Assembly (NCBI RefSeq): GCF_026004075.1 | Contig: NZ_BPIK01000001.1 | Coordinates: 2,148,041-2,212,040, forward strand | DNA length: 64,000 nt | From: Meiothermus sp. | GTDB lineage: Bacteria; Deinococcota; Deinococci; Deinococcales; Thermaceae | Reading direction: 5' to 3' | Shown here: piece by piece, positions 7,407 through 15,024 of the stretch | Position numbering within the stretch: the stretch's first letter is position 1 | Layout: each line of letters starts with the position of its first letter | Translations under genes and position numbers: made by a program | The notes under the pieces: model-generated | Told to the model about the DNA's origin: nothing | Databases searched by the model: none | Seen by the model: only the letters and a program-made list of their open reading frames with translations

Positions 7407-9923
7407 ATGAATGCAATCGGCCGAATCGTCAGCATGCCCAGCCTACCCGAACCCCTCAAGGGCCTCGGCGAGCTGGCCTATAACCTGTGGTGGAGCTGGA
7501 ACCCCGAAGCCCAGCACCTCTTCGAGCAGATCAATCCTTCGCAGTGGAAGCGCTTCCGCGCCAACCCAGTTCGGGCTCTGCTAGAAGCCGACCCCGAGCG
7601 TTTAGCGGTGCTGGCCGAGAATGCCGGCTATGTGGGCGCCGTGGAAGCCACCCTCGCCAACTTCCACCGCTACCTGCAAAGCCGCCCCAAGAAAACCCCG
7701 CGCATTGCCTACTTCTCGATGGAGTACGGCTTTCACGAGTCGCTGCCCATCTACTCGGGCGGTCTGGGTATCCTGGCCGGCGATCACATCAAGTCGGCCT
7801 CCGACCTGGGGCTTAGCCTGACCGGCATCGGGATGTTCTACCACGAGGGCTACTTCCGCCAGCAGCTTACCCCCGAGGGCCAGCAGCGGGAAGTTTACGA
7901 AGACCTGCTGCCCGAAGAACTGCCGCTGGTGGTGGTCAGCAAAGATGGCAAGCCTCTCAAGGTGGGGGTGGAGTTTCCCGGACGCACCGTATATGTGATG
8001 GCTTACAAGGCGCAGGTAGGCACCATTCCGGTCTACCTGATGAGCACCAACCTGCCCGAAAACCGGCCCGAAGACCGCGCCCTCACCGCCCGGCTCTATG
8101 CGCCTGGGCAGGAAATTCGCATCGAGCAGGAGATGATTCTGGGTATTGGCGGGGTGCGCCTGGTGCGGGCCCTGGGCCTGAACCCTGAAGTCTGGCACAT
8201 GAACGAGGGCCACGCGGCCTTTTTGGGGCTCGAGCGCATACGCGAGATGGTGGCCGCCGGAAGCTCTTTCGGCGAGGCCCTCGAGGCCACCTCGGCGGGG
8301 GCGCTCTTCACCACCCACACCCCCGTGCCCGCCGGACACGACAGCTTTCCGCTGGATCTGGTGGAGCGCTACCTGGACGGCTGGTGGAACAAACTGGGCA
8401 TCAGCAAGGAGGAGTTTATCGCCCTGGGCCGCGAGGAAAAAAGCTACGGCCCGGTCTTCAGTATGTCCAACCTGGCCCTCCACACCTCCCGCGCCGCCGG
8501 GGGGGTCTCGGCCCTGCACGGCGAGGTCTCGCGCGAGATGTTCCAGCACCTGTGGAAGGGCCTCGAGCCCGAGGAAGTGCCCATCGGGCACATCACCAAC
8601 GGCATTCACACCTTTAGCTTCCTGCACCCCGAGATGCACGCCCTTTACGAGCGTAGCTTCCCCAAAACCTGGGCCGAGCAGCTCCACGACCCCAGCCAGT
8701 GGACGGTAGACCGGCTCGAAGAGGACGAGCTCTGGCATATCCGCAACAAGCTGCGGGCCAGGCTGGTGGAGGAAGTGCGGGTACGTTTGTTTGAACAGCG
8801 CCGCCGCAACGGCGACCTCCCGGCCAGCCTGCGGGCAGCGGAAAAAGTGCTCGACCCCAGCGTGCTGACCATCGGCTTTGCCCGCCGCTTTGCTACCTAC
8901 AAGCGGGCCATCCTGATGTTCACCGACCCCGACCGGCTGGTCTCCATCCTGAATGGCCCCCTGCCGGTGCAGTTTGTGTTTGCTGGTAAAGCCCACCCCA
9001 AGGACGAGCCGGGCAAGGAGTTCATCAAGAAGCTGGCCGAGAAAATCAAGGAACTGGGTCTCGAGGACAAGATGATTCTGCTCGAGGACTACGACATGGG
9101 CCTGGCCCGCACCCTGGTGCAGGGGGTGGACGTCTGGCTCAACACCCCCCGCCGCCCCATGGAAGCCTCGGGCACCTCGGGCATGAAGGCGGCCCTCAAC
9201 GGCGCTTTGAACTTCTCGGTTCTGGACGGCTGGTGGGCCGAGGCCTTCAACACCACCAACGGCTGGGCCATCGGCGACGACCGCACCTACGCCACCGAGG
9301 AGGCCCAGGATCACGCCGACGCCCAGAGCTTCTACGACACCCTGCAATACGAGATTATCCCACTGTTCTATGCCCGGGGCGCGGTAGGCACCCCCAGCGG
9401 CTGGCTGGCCATGGTGCGCGACAGCATCCGCACCTGTGGCCCCACCTACTCGGCTCAGCGCATGGTGGACGAGTACCATCGCAAGTTCTATACCCCACTG
9501 GCCCAGCGGTCGGCCCACCTGATGGAGAAAAACGCGGCCGCCCTGAAGGAAGTGGCCCGCTGGAAAGCGCAGGTACAGGCCGCCTGGAACAACGTAAAAG
9601 TCTGGGTCGAGGCTCCCCATGCCGCCGCCAACCAGCCCTTGCAGTTGCGGGCGTTTGTGCAGGCCTACGGCATCCCCACCGAGACCCTGCGGGTCGAGCT
9701 GGTGGTGCGGCGCAGCAGCGGCGATCTGGAAGTGGTGGCCCTCCAGCACGCCGGCCAGGAGCGCGACGCGCTGCTCTACACCGGCAGCTACCTTCCGGCC
9801 CGCCCCGGCAGCTACGAGTACGGGGTGCGGGTGAGGGCTATACACCCCGAGCTATCCAACCCCCGCGAAGTGGCCTTTGTGCAATGGGCTGACACGGCGG
9901 CAGAAGAACTGGTGAAAGTGTAG
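7407..9923 (+). CDS. glgP: Alpha-glucan (glycogen) phosphorylase, DUF3417 type
   Basis: This GT35 enzyme uses phosphate to release glucose-1-phosphate from alpha-1,4-glucans with a pyridoxal-phosphate cofactor. The 838-residue protein begins with the DUF3417 N-terminal domain (LAYNLWWSWNPEA) of the shorter bacterial/archaeal phosphorylases. It carries YFSMEYGFHESLPIYSGGLG, WHMNEGHAAF, and the PLP-lysine segment GTSGMKAALNG near residue 595. I prefer ATG 7407; a TTG at 7401 follows TAAAAT (7389-7394) by 6 nt and may be the leaderless start. No other glycogen genes are adjacent. Confidence 0.95.
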   Translation: MNAIGRIVSMPSLPEPLKGLGELAYNLWWSWNPEAQHLFEQINPSQWKRFRANPVRALLEADPERLAVLAENAGYVGAVEATLANFHRYLQSRPKKTPRIAYFSMEYGFHESLPIYSGGLGILAGDHIKSASDLGLSLTGIGMFYHEGYFRQQLTPEGQQREVYEDLLPEELPLVVVSKDGKPLKVGVEFPGRTVYVMAYKAQVGTIPVYLMSTNLPENRPEDRALTARLYAPGQEIRIEQEMILGIGGVRLVRALGLNPEVWHMNEGHAAFLGLERIREMVAAGSSFGEALEATSAGALFTTHTPVPAGHDSFPLDLVERYLDGWWNKLGISKEEFIALGREEKSYGPVFSMSNLALHTSRAAGGVSALHGEVSREMFQHLWKGLEPEEVPIGHITNGIHTFSFLHPEMHALYERSFPKTWAEQLHDPSQWTVDRLEEDELWHIRNKLRARLVEEVRVRLFEQRRRNGDLPASLRAAEKVLDPSVLTIGFARRFATYKRAILMFTDPDRLVSILNGPLPVQFVFAGKAHPKDEPGKEFIKKLAEKIKELGLEDKMILLEDYDMGLARTLVQGVDVWLNTPRRPMEASGTSGMKAALNGALNFSVLDGWWAEAFNTTNGWAIGDDRTYATEEAQDHADAQSFYDTLQYEIIPLFYARGAVGTPSGWLAMVRDSIRTCGPTYSAQRMVDEYHRKFYTPLAQRSAHLMEKNAAALKEVARWKAQVQAAWNNVKVWVEAPHAAANQPLQLRAFVQAYGIPTETLRVELVVRRSSGDLEVVALQHAGQERDALLYTGSYLPARPGSYEYGVRVRAIHPELSNPREVAFVQWADTAAEELVKV

Positions 9924-9971
9924 CGCTGCGTAGAAAACCAGATTACTGGCCAGAGCCGCCCTTCGATCTGC

Positions 9972-9977
9972 TAGGGT
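9972..9977 (+). promoter_or_regulatory. -10 box, leaderless serine hydrolase gene
   Basis: TAGGGT ends 6 nt before ATG 9984; no Shine-Dalgarno is placed to serve this start. Confidence 0.45.
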
Positions 9978-9983
9978 AAGGGT

Positions 9984-11156
9984 ATGTATCCCATGCGTTT
10001 GGTAGTCCTATTCCTGTTCGGCGTGCTATTCGCAGTCGCACAGGCCCCCATCACCCCCAAAGCGGCCCTCGAGCGCCTCTTCACCGAGCGCCCGGCCAGG
10101 GCCGGGTGGTTTGCCCCGGCCTTCTTGCAGCAGGTGCCGCTGGCCCAGGTAGAGGCCATTCTCCAGCAACTGCTGGGCGGGCTGGGGCGCTACGAGGGCG
10201 TGGAGCCGGACGGCCCCAACTTTCGGGTGAGCTTCGAGCGCGGCGTGGTGCCCGCACAGATCTCGCTGGACAGCGAGGGGCGCATCCAGGGGCTGTTCTT
10301 CCGTCCGCCCCAGCCCAAGGCCGCCCTGACCCCCGAACAACTCCTGGCCGAGTACCGCAAGCTACCGGGAGAGGTCAGCGTGCTGGTGCTGGAAGGCCCC
10401 CAGGAGCGCCTAAGCCTGAACGCCGACCGCGCGCTGGCGGTGGGCTCGAGCTTCAAGCTGGCCGTACTGGAAGCCCTGCGCCAGCAGATCGAGGCCGGGC
10501 AGCGCCGCTGGAGCGATACCGTGCCGCTGCGCCCGGAGTGGAAAAGCCTGCCCAGCGGCACCCTGCAAAACCTGCCCGACGGAACCCTCCTGAGCCTCGA
10601 GCAGTACGCCACCCAGATGATCTCCATCTCCGACAACACCGCCACCGACGCGCTAATAAGCATTGTCGGGCGGGCCGAGGTGGAAAAGCTCGCCCCCCGC
10701 AACCGGCCTCTCCTGACTACCCGCGAGGCTTTTGTGCTCAAGAACCCGCAAAACCGGGAGTGGCTCGAGCGCTACCGGGCCAACCCCGCGGAGCGGGCCA
10801 CCCTGCTGCCCCAACTGGCCCGCCTGCCCCTGCCCGACGTGAGCGTGTTTGCCGGGGGGCCGGTGGCCATTGACGTAGAGTGGTTTTTCAGCACCCGCGA
10901 GCTTTGCACGCTGATGGGCCGGGTACAGGCCCTACCCCTGATGTCGCTCAACCCCGGCCTTGCCAACCCCGCCGACTGGCAGCGCGTGGCCTACAAAGGG
11001 GGCTCCGAGCCGGGCGTCCTGAACCTGACCACCTGGCTTACCGCCAAGGATGGCAGGCAGTACTGCGTCTCGGCCACCTGGAACAACCCCCAGGCCCGGC
11101 TCGACGAGAACCAGTTCTTCTTGCTCTACACCAGCCTGCTAAACAGCTTGAAGTAG
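9984..11156 (+). CDS. Secreted class-A beta-lactamase-fold serine hydrolase
   Basis: The 390-residue protein starts with a Sec signal peptide (MRLVVLFLFGVLFAVAQA). An N-terminal DUF3887/Cpl-7-like module (about residues 30-110) precedes a serine beta-lactamase/transpeptidase fold with SxxK as SSFK (about residue 155), SDN near residue 217 and KGG near residue 337. These three motifs, in order, indicate a class-A-like active site, but KGG in place of KTG/KSG and the weak Omega-loop region leave substrate unknown; it could be a carboxypeptidase or an esterase rather than a drug-resistance enzyme. It is followed within 10 nt by mtnA. Confidence 0.8.
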   Translation: MYPMRLVVLFLFGVLFAVAQAPITPKAALERLFTERPARAGWFAPAFLQQVPLAQVEAILQQLLGGLGRYEGVEPDGPNFRVSFERGVVPAQISLDSEGRIQGLFFRPPQPKAALTPEQLLAEYRKLPGEVSVLVLEGPQERLSLNADRALAVGSSFKLAVLEALRQQIEAGQRRWSDTVPLRPEWKSLPSGTLQNLPDGTLLSLEQYATQMISISDNTATDALISIVGRAEVEKLAPRNRPLLTTREAFVLKNPQNREWLERYRANPAERATLLPQLARLPLPDVSVFAGGPVAIDVEWFFSTRELCTLMGRVQALPLMSLNPGLANPADWQRVAYKGGSEPGVLNLTTWLTAKDGRQYCVSATWNNPQARLDENQFFLLYTSLLNSLK

Positions 11157-11159
11157 ACT
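11154..11159 (+). promoter_or_regulatory. -10 box for mtnA overlapping the upstream stop codon
   Basis: TAGACT begins with the TAG stop of the serine hydrolase gene and ends 6 nt before the mtnA ATG, so the box is embedded in the end of the previous gene. Confidence 0.45.
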
Positions 11160-11165
11160 GACCCC

Positions 11166-12149
11166 ATGCGCGCAGTGCCCTTTCGCTTTGAGAACAACAC
11201 CTTCTGGCTCCTGGATCAGCGCAGGCTCCCCTTCGAGGAGGTCTGGGTGCCCTGCCAAACCGCCCGGGATATCGCCGTCGGCATCCGCGAGATGGTGGTG
11301 CGCGGGGCCCCGGCCATCGGGGTGACCGCGGCCTATGGGATGGTGCTGGCCCACCTGTCGAGCGAAGACCCAGCCGAAGCCGACGCCCTGCTGCGCCAGA
11401 GCCGCCCCACCGCGGTCAACCTGTATTACGCCCTGGATCGCATGAAACCGCACTGGGGCAGCCTCGAGGCCTCGCTCAGGGAAGCCCAGGCCATCTGGGA
11501 CGAGGTGCAGGAGACCGAGCTAGCCATCAGCCGGCATGGGGCAAAGGTGCTGAGGGGCCAGGTGCTCACCCACTGCAATACCGGCCCGCTGGCTACCGGG
11601 GGCTACGGCACCGCTTTGGGGGCCATCGTTGAGGCGCACCGGCAGGGCCGGGTGACCCACGTCTGGGTAGACGAGACCCGCCCCTACCTGCAGGGGGCCC
11701 GCCTGACCGCCTACGAGCTGCAAAAAGCTGGGGTGCCCGCCACCCTCATCACCGATAACATGGCCGCCTACCTGATGGGCCAGGGCCAGGTGGACGCGGT
11801 CATTCTGGGCGCCGACCGCATGGCCCTGAACGGCGACTTTGCCAACAAGATCGGCACCTACGGCCTGGCTATTCTGGCGCGGTACCACGGCATTCCGTTC
11901 TACCCGGCCCTGCCGCTCTCCTCGGTAGACCCCCGGCTGGAAAACGGCAACAGCATCCCCATCGAGCAACGTTCGGCGAGGGAAGTAACGGTGATTCGGG
12001 GCCAGCCCATCGCACCCGAGGGCTTTCCGGCAGCCCACCCCGGCTTCGACGTAACCCCCCATCACCTGATTACCGGCATCGTAACCGAGAAAGGCGTGCT
12101 TTATCCCCCTTTCGATGAGGCCCTGCGGGCCGCCCTGGGAATGGAGTAA
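11166..12149 (+). CDS. mtnA: S-methyl-5-thioribose-1-phosphate isomerase
   Basis: MtnA isomerises methylthioribose-1-phosphate to the ribulose form in the methionine salvage pathway. The 327-residue protein has VRGAPAIGVTAAYG (about residues 41-54), the catalytic cysteine in THCNTGPLATGG near residue 137, VDETRPYLQGARLTAYEL near 168, and the catalytic aspartate in GADRMALNGD near 217. Length is standard. No other salvage genes are adjacent. comF follows after 3 nt and could be translationally coupled. Confidence 0.95.
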   Translation: MRAVPFRFENNTFWLLDQRRLPFEEVWVPCQTARDIAVGIREMVVRGAPAIGVTAAYGMVLAHLSSEDPAEADALLRQSRPTAVNLYYALDRMKPHWGSLEASLREAQAIWDEVQETELAISRHGAKVLRGQVLTHCNTGPLATGGYGTALGAIVEAHRQGRVTHVWVDETRPYLQGARLTAYELQKAGVPATLITDNMAAYLMGQGQVDAVILGADRMALNGDFANKIGTYGLAILARYHGIPFYPALPLSSVDPRLENGNSIPIEQRSAREVTVIRGQPIAPEGFPAAHPGFDVTPHHLITGIVTEKGVLYPPFDEALRAALGME

Positions 12150-12152
12150 GGC

Positions 12153-12779
12153 ATGAACCCGTTGCTGGGCTGGTGGGAGCAGCTGACGGGGGCCCGCTGC
12201 CCCGGTTGCGGAGCACCTTTAAGCCAGCCTTTGCTGTGCTCGAGCTGCCGGGCCGCCCTCGTACCCCGTCACCTGCCCCATTTCGTATACCTGGGCGACT
12301 ACAAGCGGTTGGGCCGGCTGCCCAAGGCCATCAAGTACCAGGGGCAGCGCAGGCTGGCCCACTACCTGGGCGAGCTGCTGGCGCTGGGGGTGCGGCAGGC
12401 CGAGTGGGGCCTGGACGGTGTAACTGCGGTGCCCACCCTGCCCCACCGCCAGCTCCGGCGGGGCTACAACCAGGCCGAGCTGCTGGCCCAGGCGTTGGCC
12501 CAGACGCTGAAAGTTCCCTACCAGCGGGTGCTGAGGCGCACCAGTTGGGAGACCTCGCAAACCCAGAAGACCTTGCGCCAGCGCCTGCAACTCGCCGAGA
12601 CCACCTTCCAGCCAGCCCGCCGGGTGAAGGGCCTCTGGCTGCTGGTAGACGATGTGGTGACCACCGGCGCAACGTTCGAGCGCGCGCGCAAGGCTTTGCT
12701 CGAGGCCGGGGCAGCCAAGGTCTACGGTGCGGCAATTGCGGTCAAGAGCCCACACGATCTGTCGCGGTATTCCCTATAA
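12153..12779 (+). CDS. comF: ComF-family phosphoribosyltransferase-like protein
   Basis: The 208-residue protein has the ComF layout: N-terminal zinc-binding cysteines (CPGCGAPL and CSSC, residues about 14-31), then a type I phosphoribosyltransferase fold ending in the PRPP loop LLVDDVVTTGATF near residue 170. ComFC is needed for DNA uptake in naturally competent bacteria, and Thermaceae are competent, so a role in transformation is plausible. Other competence genes are not in the window. A strong terminator follows. Confidence 0.88.
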   Translation: MNPLLGWWEQLTGARCPGCGAPLSQPLLCSSCRAALVPRHLPHFVYLGDYKRLGRLPKAIKYQGQRRLAHYLGELLALGVRQAEWGLDGVTAVPTLPHRQLRRGYNQAELLAQALAQTLKVPYQRVLRRTSWETSQTQKTLRQRLQLAETTFQPARRVKGLWLLVDDVVTTGATFERARKALLEAGAAKVYGAAIAVKSPHDLSRYSL

Positions 12780-12792
12780 TCAAAAATAACAG

Positions 12793-12813
12793 AACCCCGT
12801 TTCCGGGGTTTTT
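12793..12813 (+). terminator. Rho-independent terminator after comF
   Basis: AACCCCG-TTTC-CGGGGTT followed by TTT gives a short strong hairpin 13 nt after the comF stop. Confidence 0.8.
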
Positions 12814-12875
12814 GGCAGCCGTACACCCAACCTCACCTCTTTTGAGCGTGGGGCTTTTTGCTAAAGGGGGGAACC

Positions 12876-13289
12876 ATGATCAGACGACCGCGCATCCGTA
12901 GGCTCGAGGAGCTCCTCCCCTACATCCGCGAAGGCCGCTACCGCATTGGCCCCCACGTGGCCAAGCACATGCTGCAAGAGGGTTTTATCGAGCACGATGT
13001 GTTGCAGGCGGTGGAGTGGGGCCGTGAGATGGCCGTCTACCCCGAAGACCAGCGCATGCTGGTGCTGGGCTATATGGTTTTTCCGCCCCAGCTCAGGCTG
13101 CCATTGCACGTGGTGCTGGAGTACCGCGAGCCGCGCTGGGTGGATATCGTGACCGCCTTTATTCCCAAAAAGCCCCACCAGGTATATTCGAGGGCCCGCA
13201 TGGCCGCCATTCTGCGCTTCGACGGCACCTTTGAAGAGGTGCGCTGGGTGCGGCCCCGCTTCATGACCGCCGAGGACATCCCCCGCTAG
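12876..13289 (+). CDS. DUF4258-like conserved protein
   Basis: The 137-residue basic protein starts MIRRPRIRRLEELLP and has the layout of DUF4258-type small proteins: a histidine-rich helix (GPHVAKHMLQEGF), a following EHDVLQAVEWG helix, and strands around LPLHVVLEYREPRWVDIVTAF. Such domains are related to toxin-like RNase folds, but no catalytic claim can be made here. ATG 12876 is chosen because AAAGGGGGG precedes it at good spacing; an upstream in-frame start at 12858 is less likely. Its stop overlaps the convergent ribF stop by 4 bp. Confidence 0.6.
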   Translation: MIRRPRIRRLEELLPYIREGRYRIGPHVAKHMLQEGFIEHDVLQAVEWGREMAVYPEDQRMLVLGYMVFPPQLRLPLHVVLEYREPRWVDIVTAFIPKKPHQVYSRARMAAILRFDGTFEEVRWVRPRFMTAEDIPR

Positions 13290-14173
13290 ATGCCCAGCAG
13301 CCGGCGGGCGGTCTCGGCGTCCTGGGCGAGCTGGGCTTTCAGGGCTTCCAGGCTTTCAAACTTCATCTCGCCGCGCAGCTTGGTGAGGAATTCCACGCTG
13401 AGTTCCTGGCCGTACAAATCGTCGGCAAAACCAAAAAGATGCACCTCAAAGCGTAGGGTCTGGCCCGCCACCGTGGGACGGTAGCCGACATTGGCCATAC
13501 CGCCAAACCGGCCCTGGGGGGTCTGCACCCGCACCGCGAACACGCCCAGCGGCAGAATCTTGAGCGGGGCGACCTCGAGGTTGGCGGTGGGGAAGCCCAG
13601 CTTTCGCCCCAGCCTATCACCTTCGCGCACGATGCCCCGGGCGGTATAGGCCCGGCCCAGCAGGAGCTTGGCCTCGTCTACGTCGCCCGCGCGCAGCAGG
13701 TCGCGGATACGGCTCGACTTGACCGGCCCCCCGCCCAGCTCGAGCAGGGGCAGAATATGAGTGGGCGCAACTGCGTTCAGGTCTTCCAGCCCCCCGGCCC
13801 GCCCCTGCCCAAAGCGGAAATCGGCCCCCACATAGATCTGCCGGGCCTCGAGGGTGCGCAAATCCTCCAAAAAATCGTCCTTGCTGCGCTTGGAGAAAGC
13901 CTCGGTAAAGGGCACAATCAGGGCGATCTCGACCCCCAGGCCCCGTAGAAGCTCGAGCTTTTCCGACAGATCGGTCAGGAAGCCCTCCCCCCTCATAAAA
14001 ACCTTGCTGGGGGGGTCAAAGGTGTAAACCAGCAGCGGCGCGTGCAGGTGCTTGGCCGCCTGCTGGGCCTGGTGGATCAGATGCTGATGCCCGAGGTGCA
14101 GGCCATCGAAGCTGCCGATGGCCACCACCTTGGGGCCCGCGGGTGCGTCGGAGGGGTCGTTGATGAGCAGCAT
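13286..14173 (-). CDS. ribF: Bifunctional riboflavin kinase / FAD synthetase
   Basis: RibF phosphorylates riboflavin to FMN and adenylates FMN to FAD. The 295-residue protein has the N-terminal nucleotidyl-transferase domain with GSFDGLHLGHQHLI (about residues 21-34) and the C-terminal flavokinase barrel with GRKLGFPTANLE near residue 190 and NVGYRPTV near 230. Length is typical. No FMN riboswitch is recognisable upstream; the spacer to the Nudix gene is 67 bp. Confidence 0.95.
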   Translation of the reverse strand: MLLINDPSDAPAGPKVVAIGSFDGLHLGHQHLIHQAQQAAKHLHAPLLVYTFDPPSKVFMRGEGFLTDLSEKLELLRGLGVEIALIVPFTEAFSKRSKDDFLEDLRTLEARQIYVGADFRFGQGRAGGLEDLNAVAPTHILPLLELGGGPVKSSRIRDLLRAGDVDEAKLLLGRAYTARGIVREGDRLGRKLGFPTANLEVAPLKILPLGVFAVRVQTPQGRFGGMANVGYRPTVAGQTLRFEVHLFGFADDLYGQELSVEFLTKLRGEMKFESLEALKAQLAQDAETARRLLGI

Positions 14174-14240
14174 AGGTTATCGGTTGGCGTCCATGCACGG
14201 GGTCTGGCGGGGAGCGAAGGCCATCTGGCAGTTATCAGGG

Positions 14241-14753
14241 CTATTCGTAAGCCGGGGTGTCGTCTTCCAGCGCCCGCTCGCTCAGGTAGAACAGGATACC
14301 GGCCAGGGCCGAGGCCGATATCTGCACCCTGCCTTCGCGGGCATCCCGCAACACCTGGCGCGGGAAATGCCATTCTACTGTGATGGCCTCGTCGTCGTCG
14401 GGCTCTGCGTAGGCCTCGCGGGTGTGGGTGGCCCGAAAAACGTGCAGCTTCTCGTTGCAGAAGCCCGGCGAGAGGTAAAAACCCGTCAGGTATTCCAGGT
14501 TTCCGGTGAGCTGGGCCTCCTCGGCCAGCTCCCGCCGCGCGGCTTCTTCGGGAGTCTCGCCGGGGTCTATGAGGCCCGCGGGAATCTCGAGGGTCTCGCT
14601 GCCGACGGCCGGGCGGTACTGGCGCACGAAGAGCAGCTTACCGTCCCGCTCAACCAGCACCGCCACCGCGTCGGCGTGCTCGACGATCTCGTAGCGGCCC
14701 TCGAGGGCCAGATTAAGAACGCGGCCTTTGTACAGGTACTGCCGTGCAGGCAT
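14241..14753 (-). CDS. Nudix hydrolase, ADP-ribose pyrophosphatase type
   Basis: The 170-residue protein carries a Nudix box, GLIDPGETPEEAARRELAEE, near residues 78-97, preceded by VLVERDGKLLFVRQYRPAV as in ADP-ribose pyrophosphatases (NudF type). The last glycine of the consensus box (EExG) is replaced (EEAQL). Such enzymes hydrolyse ADP-ribose to AMP and ribose-5-phosphate, but substrate is not proven by sequence. The start is supported by a TAGCTT box 6 nt upstream. Confidence 0.85.
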   Translation of the reverse strand: MPARQYLYKGRVLNLALEGRYEIVEHADAVAVLVERDGKLLFVRQYRPAVGSETLEIPAGLIDPGETPEEAARRELAEEAQLTGNLEYLTGFYLSPGFCNEKLHVFRATHTREAYAEPDDDEAITVEWHFPRQVLRDAREGRVQISASALAGILFYLSERALEDDTPAYE

Positions 14754-14759
14754 GCCTTC

Positions 14760-14765
14760 AAGCTA
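14760..14765 (-). promoter_or_regulatory. -10 box, leaderless Nudix gene
   Basis: TAGCTT on minus ends 6 nt before ATG 14753. Confidence 0.45.
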
Positions 14766-14842
14766 ACCACAAAAAAACCCCACGTCAAACCGGTGCAGCC
14801 AGAACAGGGCCGACGTAGAGCGTTTGGGAATCATTTCCGAAC

Positions 14843-14908
14843 CCGGTATACCGGATTCAAAAAGACAATCGTCCATCAAAAATTCCGTGGGGCTGTCTTT
14901 TTGAATCC
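14843..14908. repeat. Palindrome and long-stem inverted repeat upstream of ppc
   Basis: A perfect 12-bp palindrome CCGGTATACCGG (14843-14854) overlaps the left arm of a perfect 15-bp inverted repeat, GGATTCAAAAAGACA (14853-14867) with TGTCTTTTTGAATCC (14894-14908), loop 26 nt. It fills the centre of the 270-bp spacer between the divergent Nudix and ppc genes. It could be an operator, a shared terminator-like structure or a miniature element; no other copy was found in the window. Confidence 0.7.
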
Positions 14909-15010
14909 CAGAGAACTCCCTTCAGGGGGCGGTATCACCCTCCACTACGCGGATAACTTCGGTCGGGTTGTTTGGTCGCTTTTCGGCGACAAGACAAGCG
15001 AATCTGGTAT

Positions 15011-15016
15011 TACACT
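15011..15016 (+). promoter_or_regulatory. -10 box for ppc
   Basis: TACACT ends 8 nt before ATG 15025; no Shine-Dalgarno is visible. Confidence 0.45.
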
Positions 15017-15024
15017 ATCGCTGG

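Noticed and set aside
7602-9845. 747-residue open frame on the minus strand opposite glgP
   Set aside because: It is the antisense shadow of a clear GT35 gene; composition (H, G, Q, V-rich) and absence of any domain are typical of GC-rich shadows.
13173-14173. FMN riboswitch before ribF
   Set aside because: The 67-bp leader of ribF has none of the conserved FMN-box stretches.
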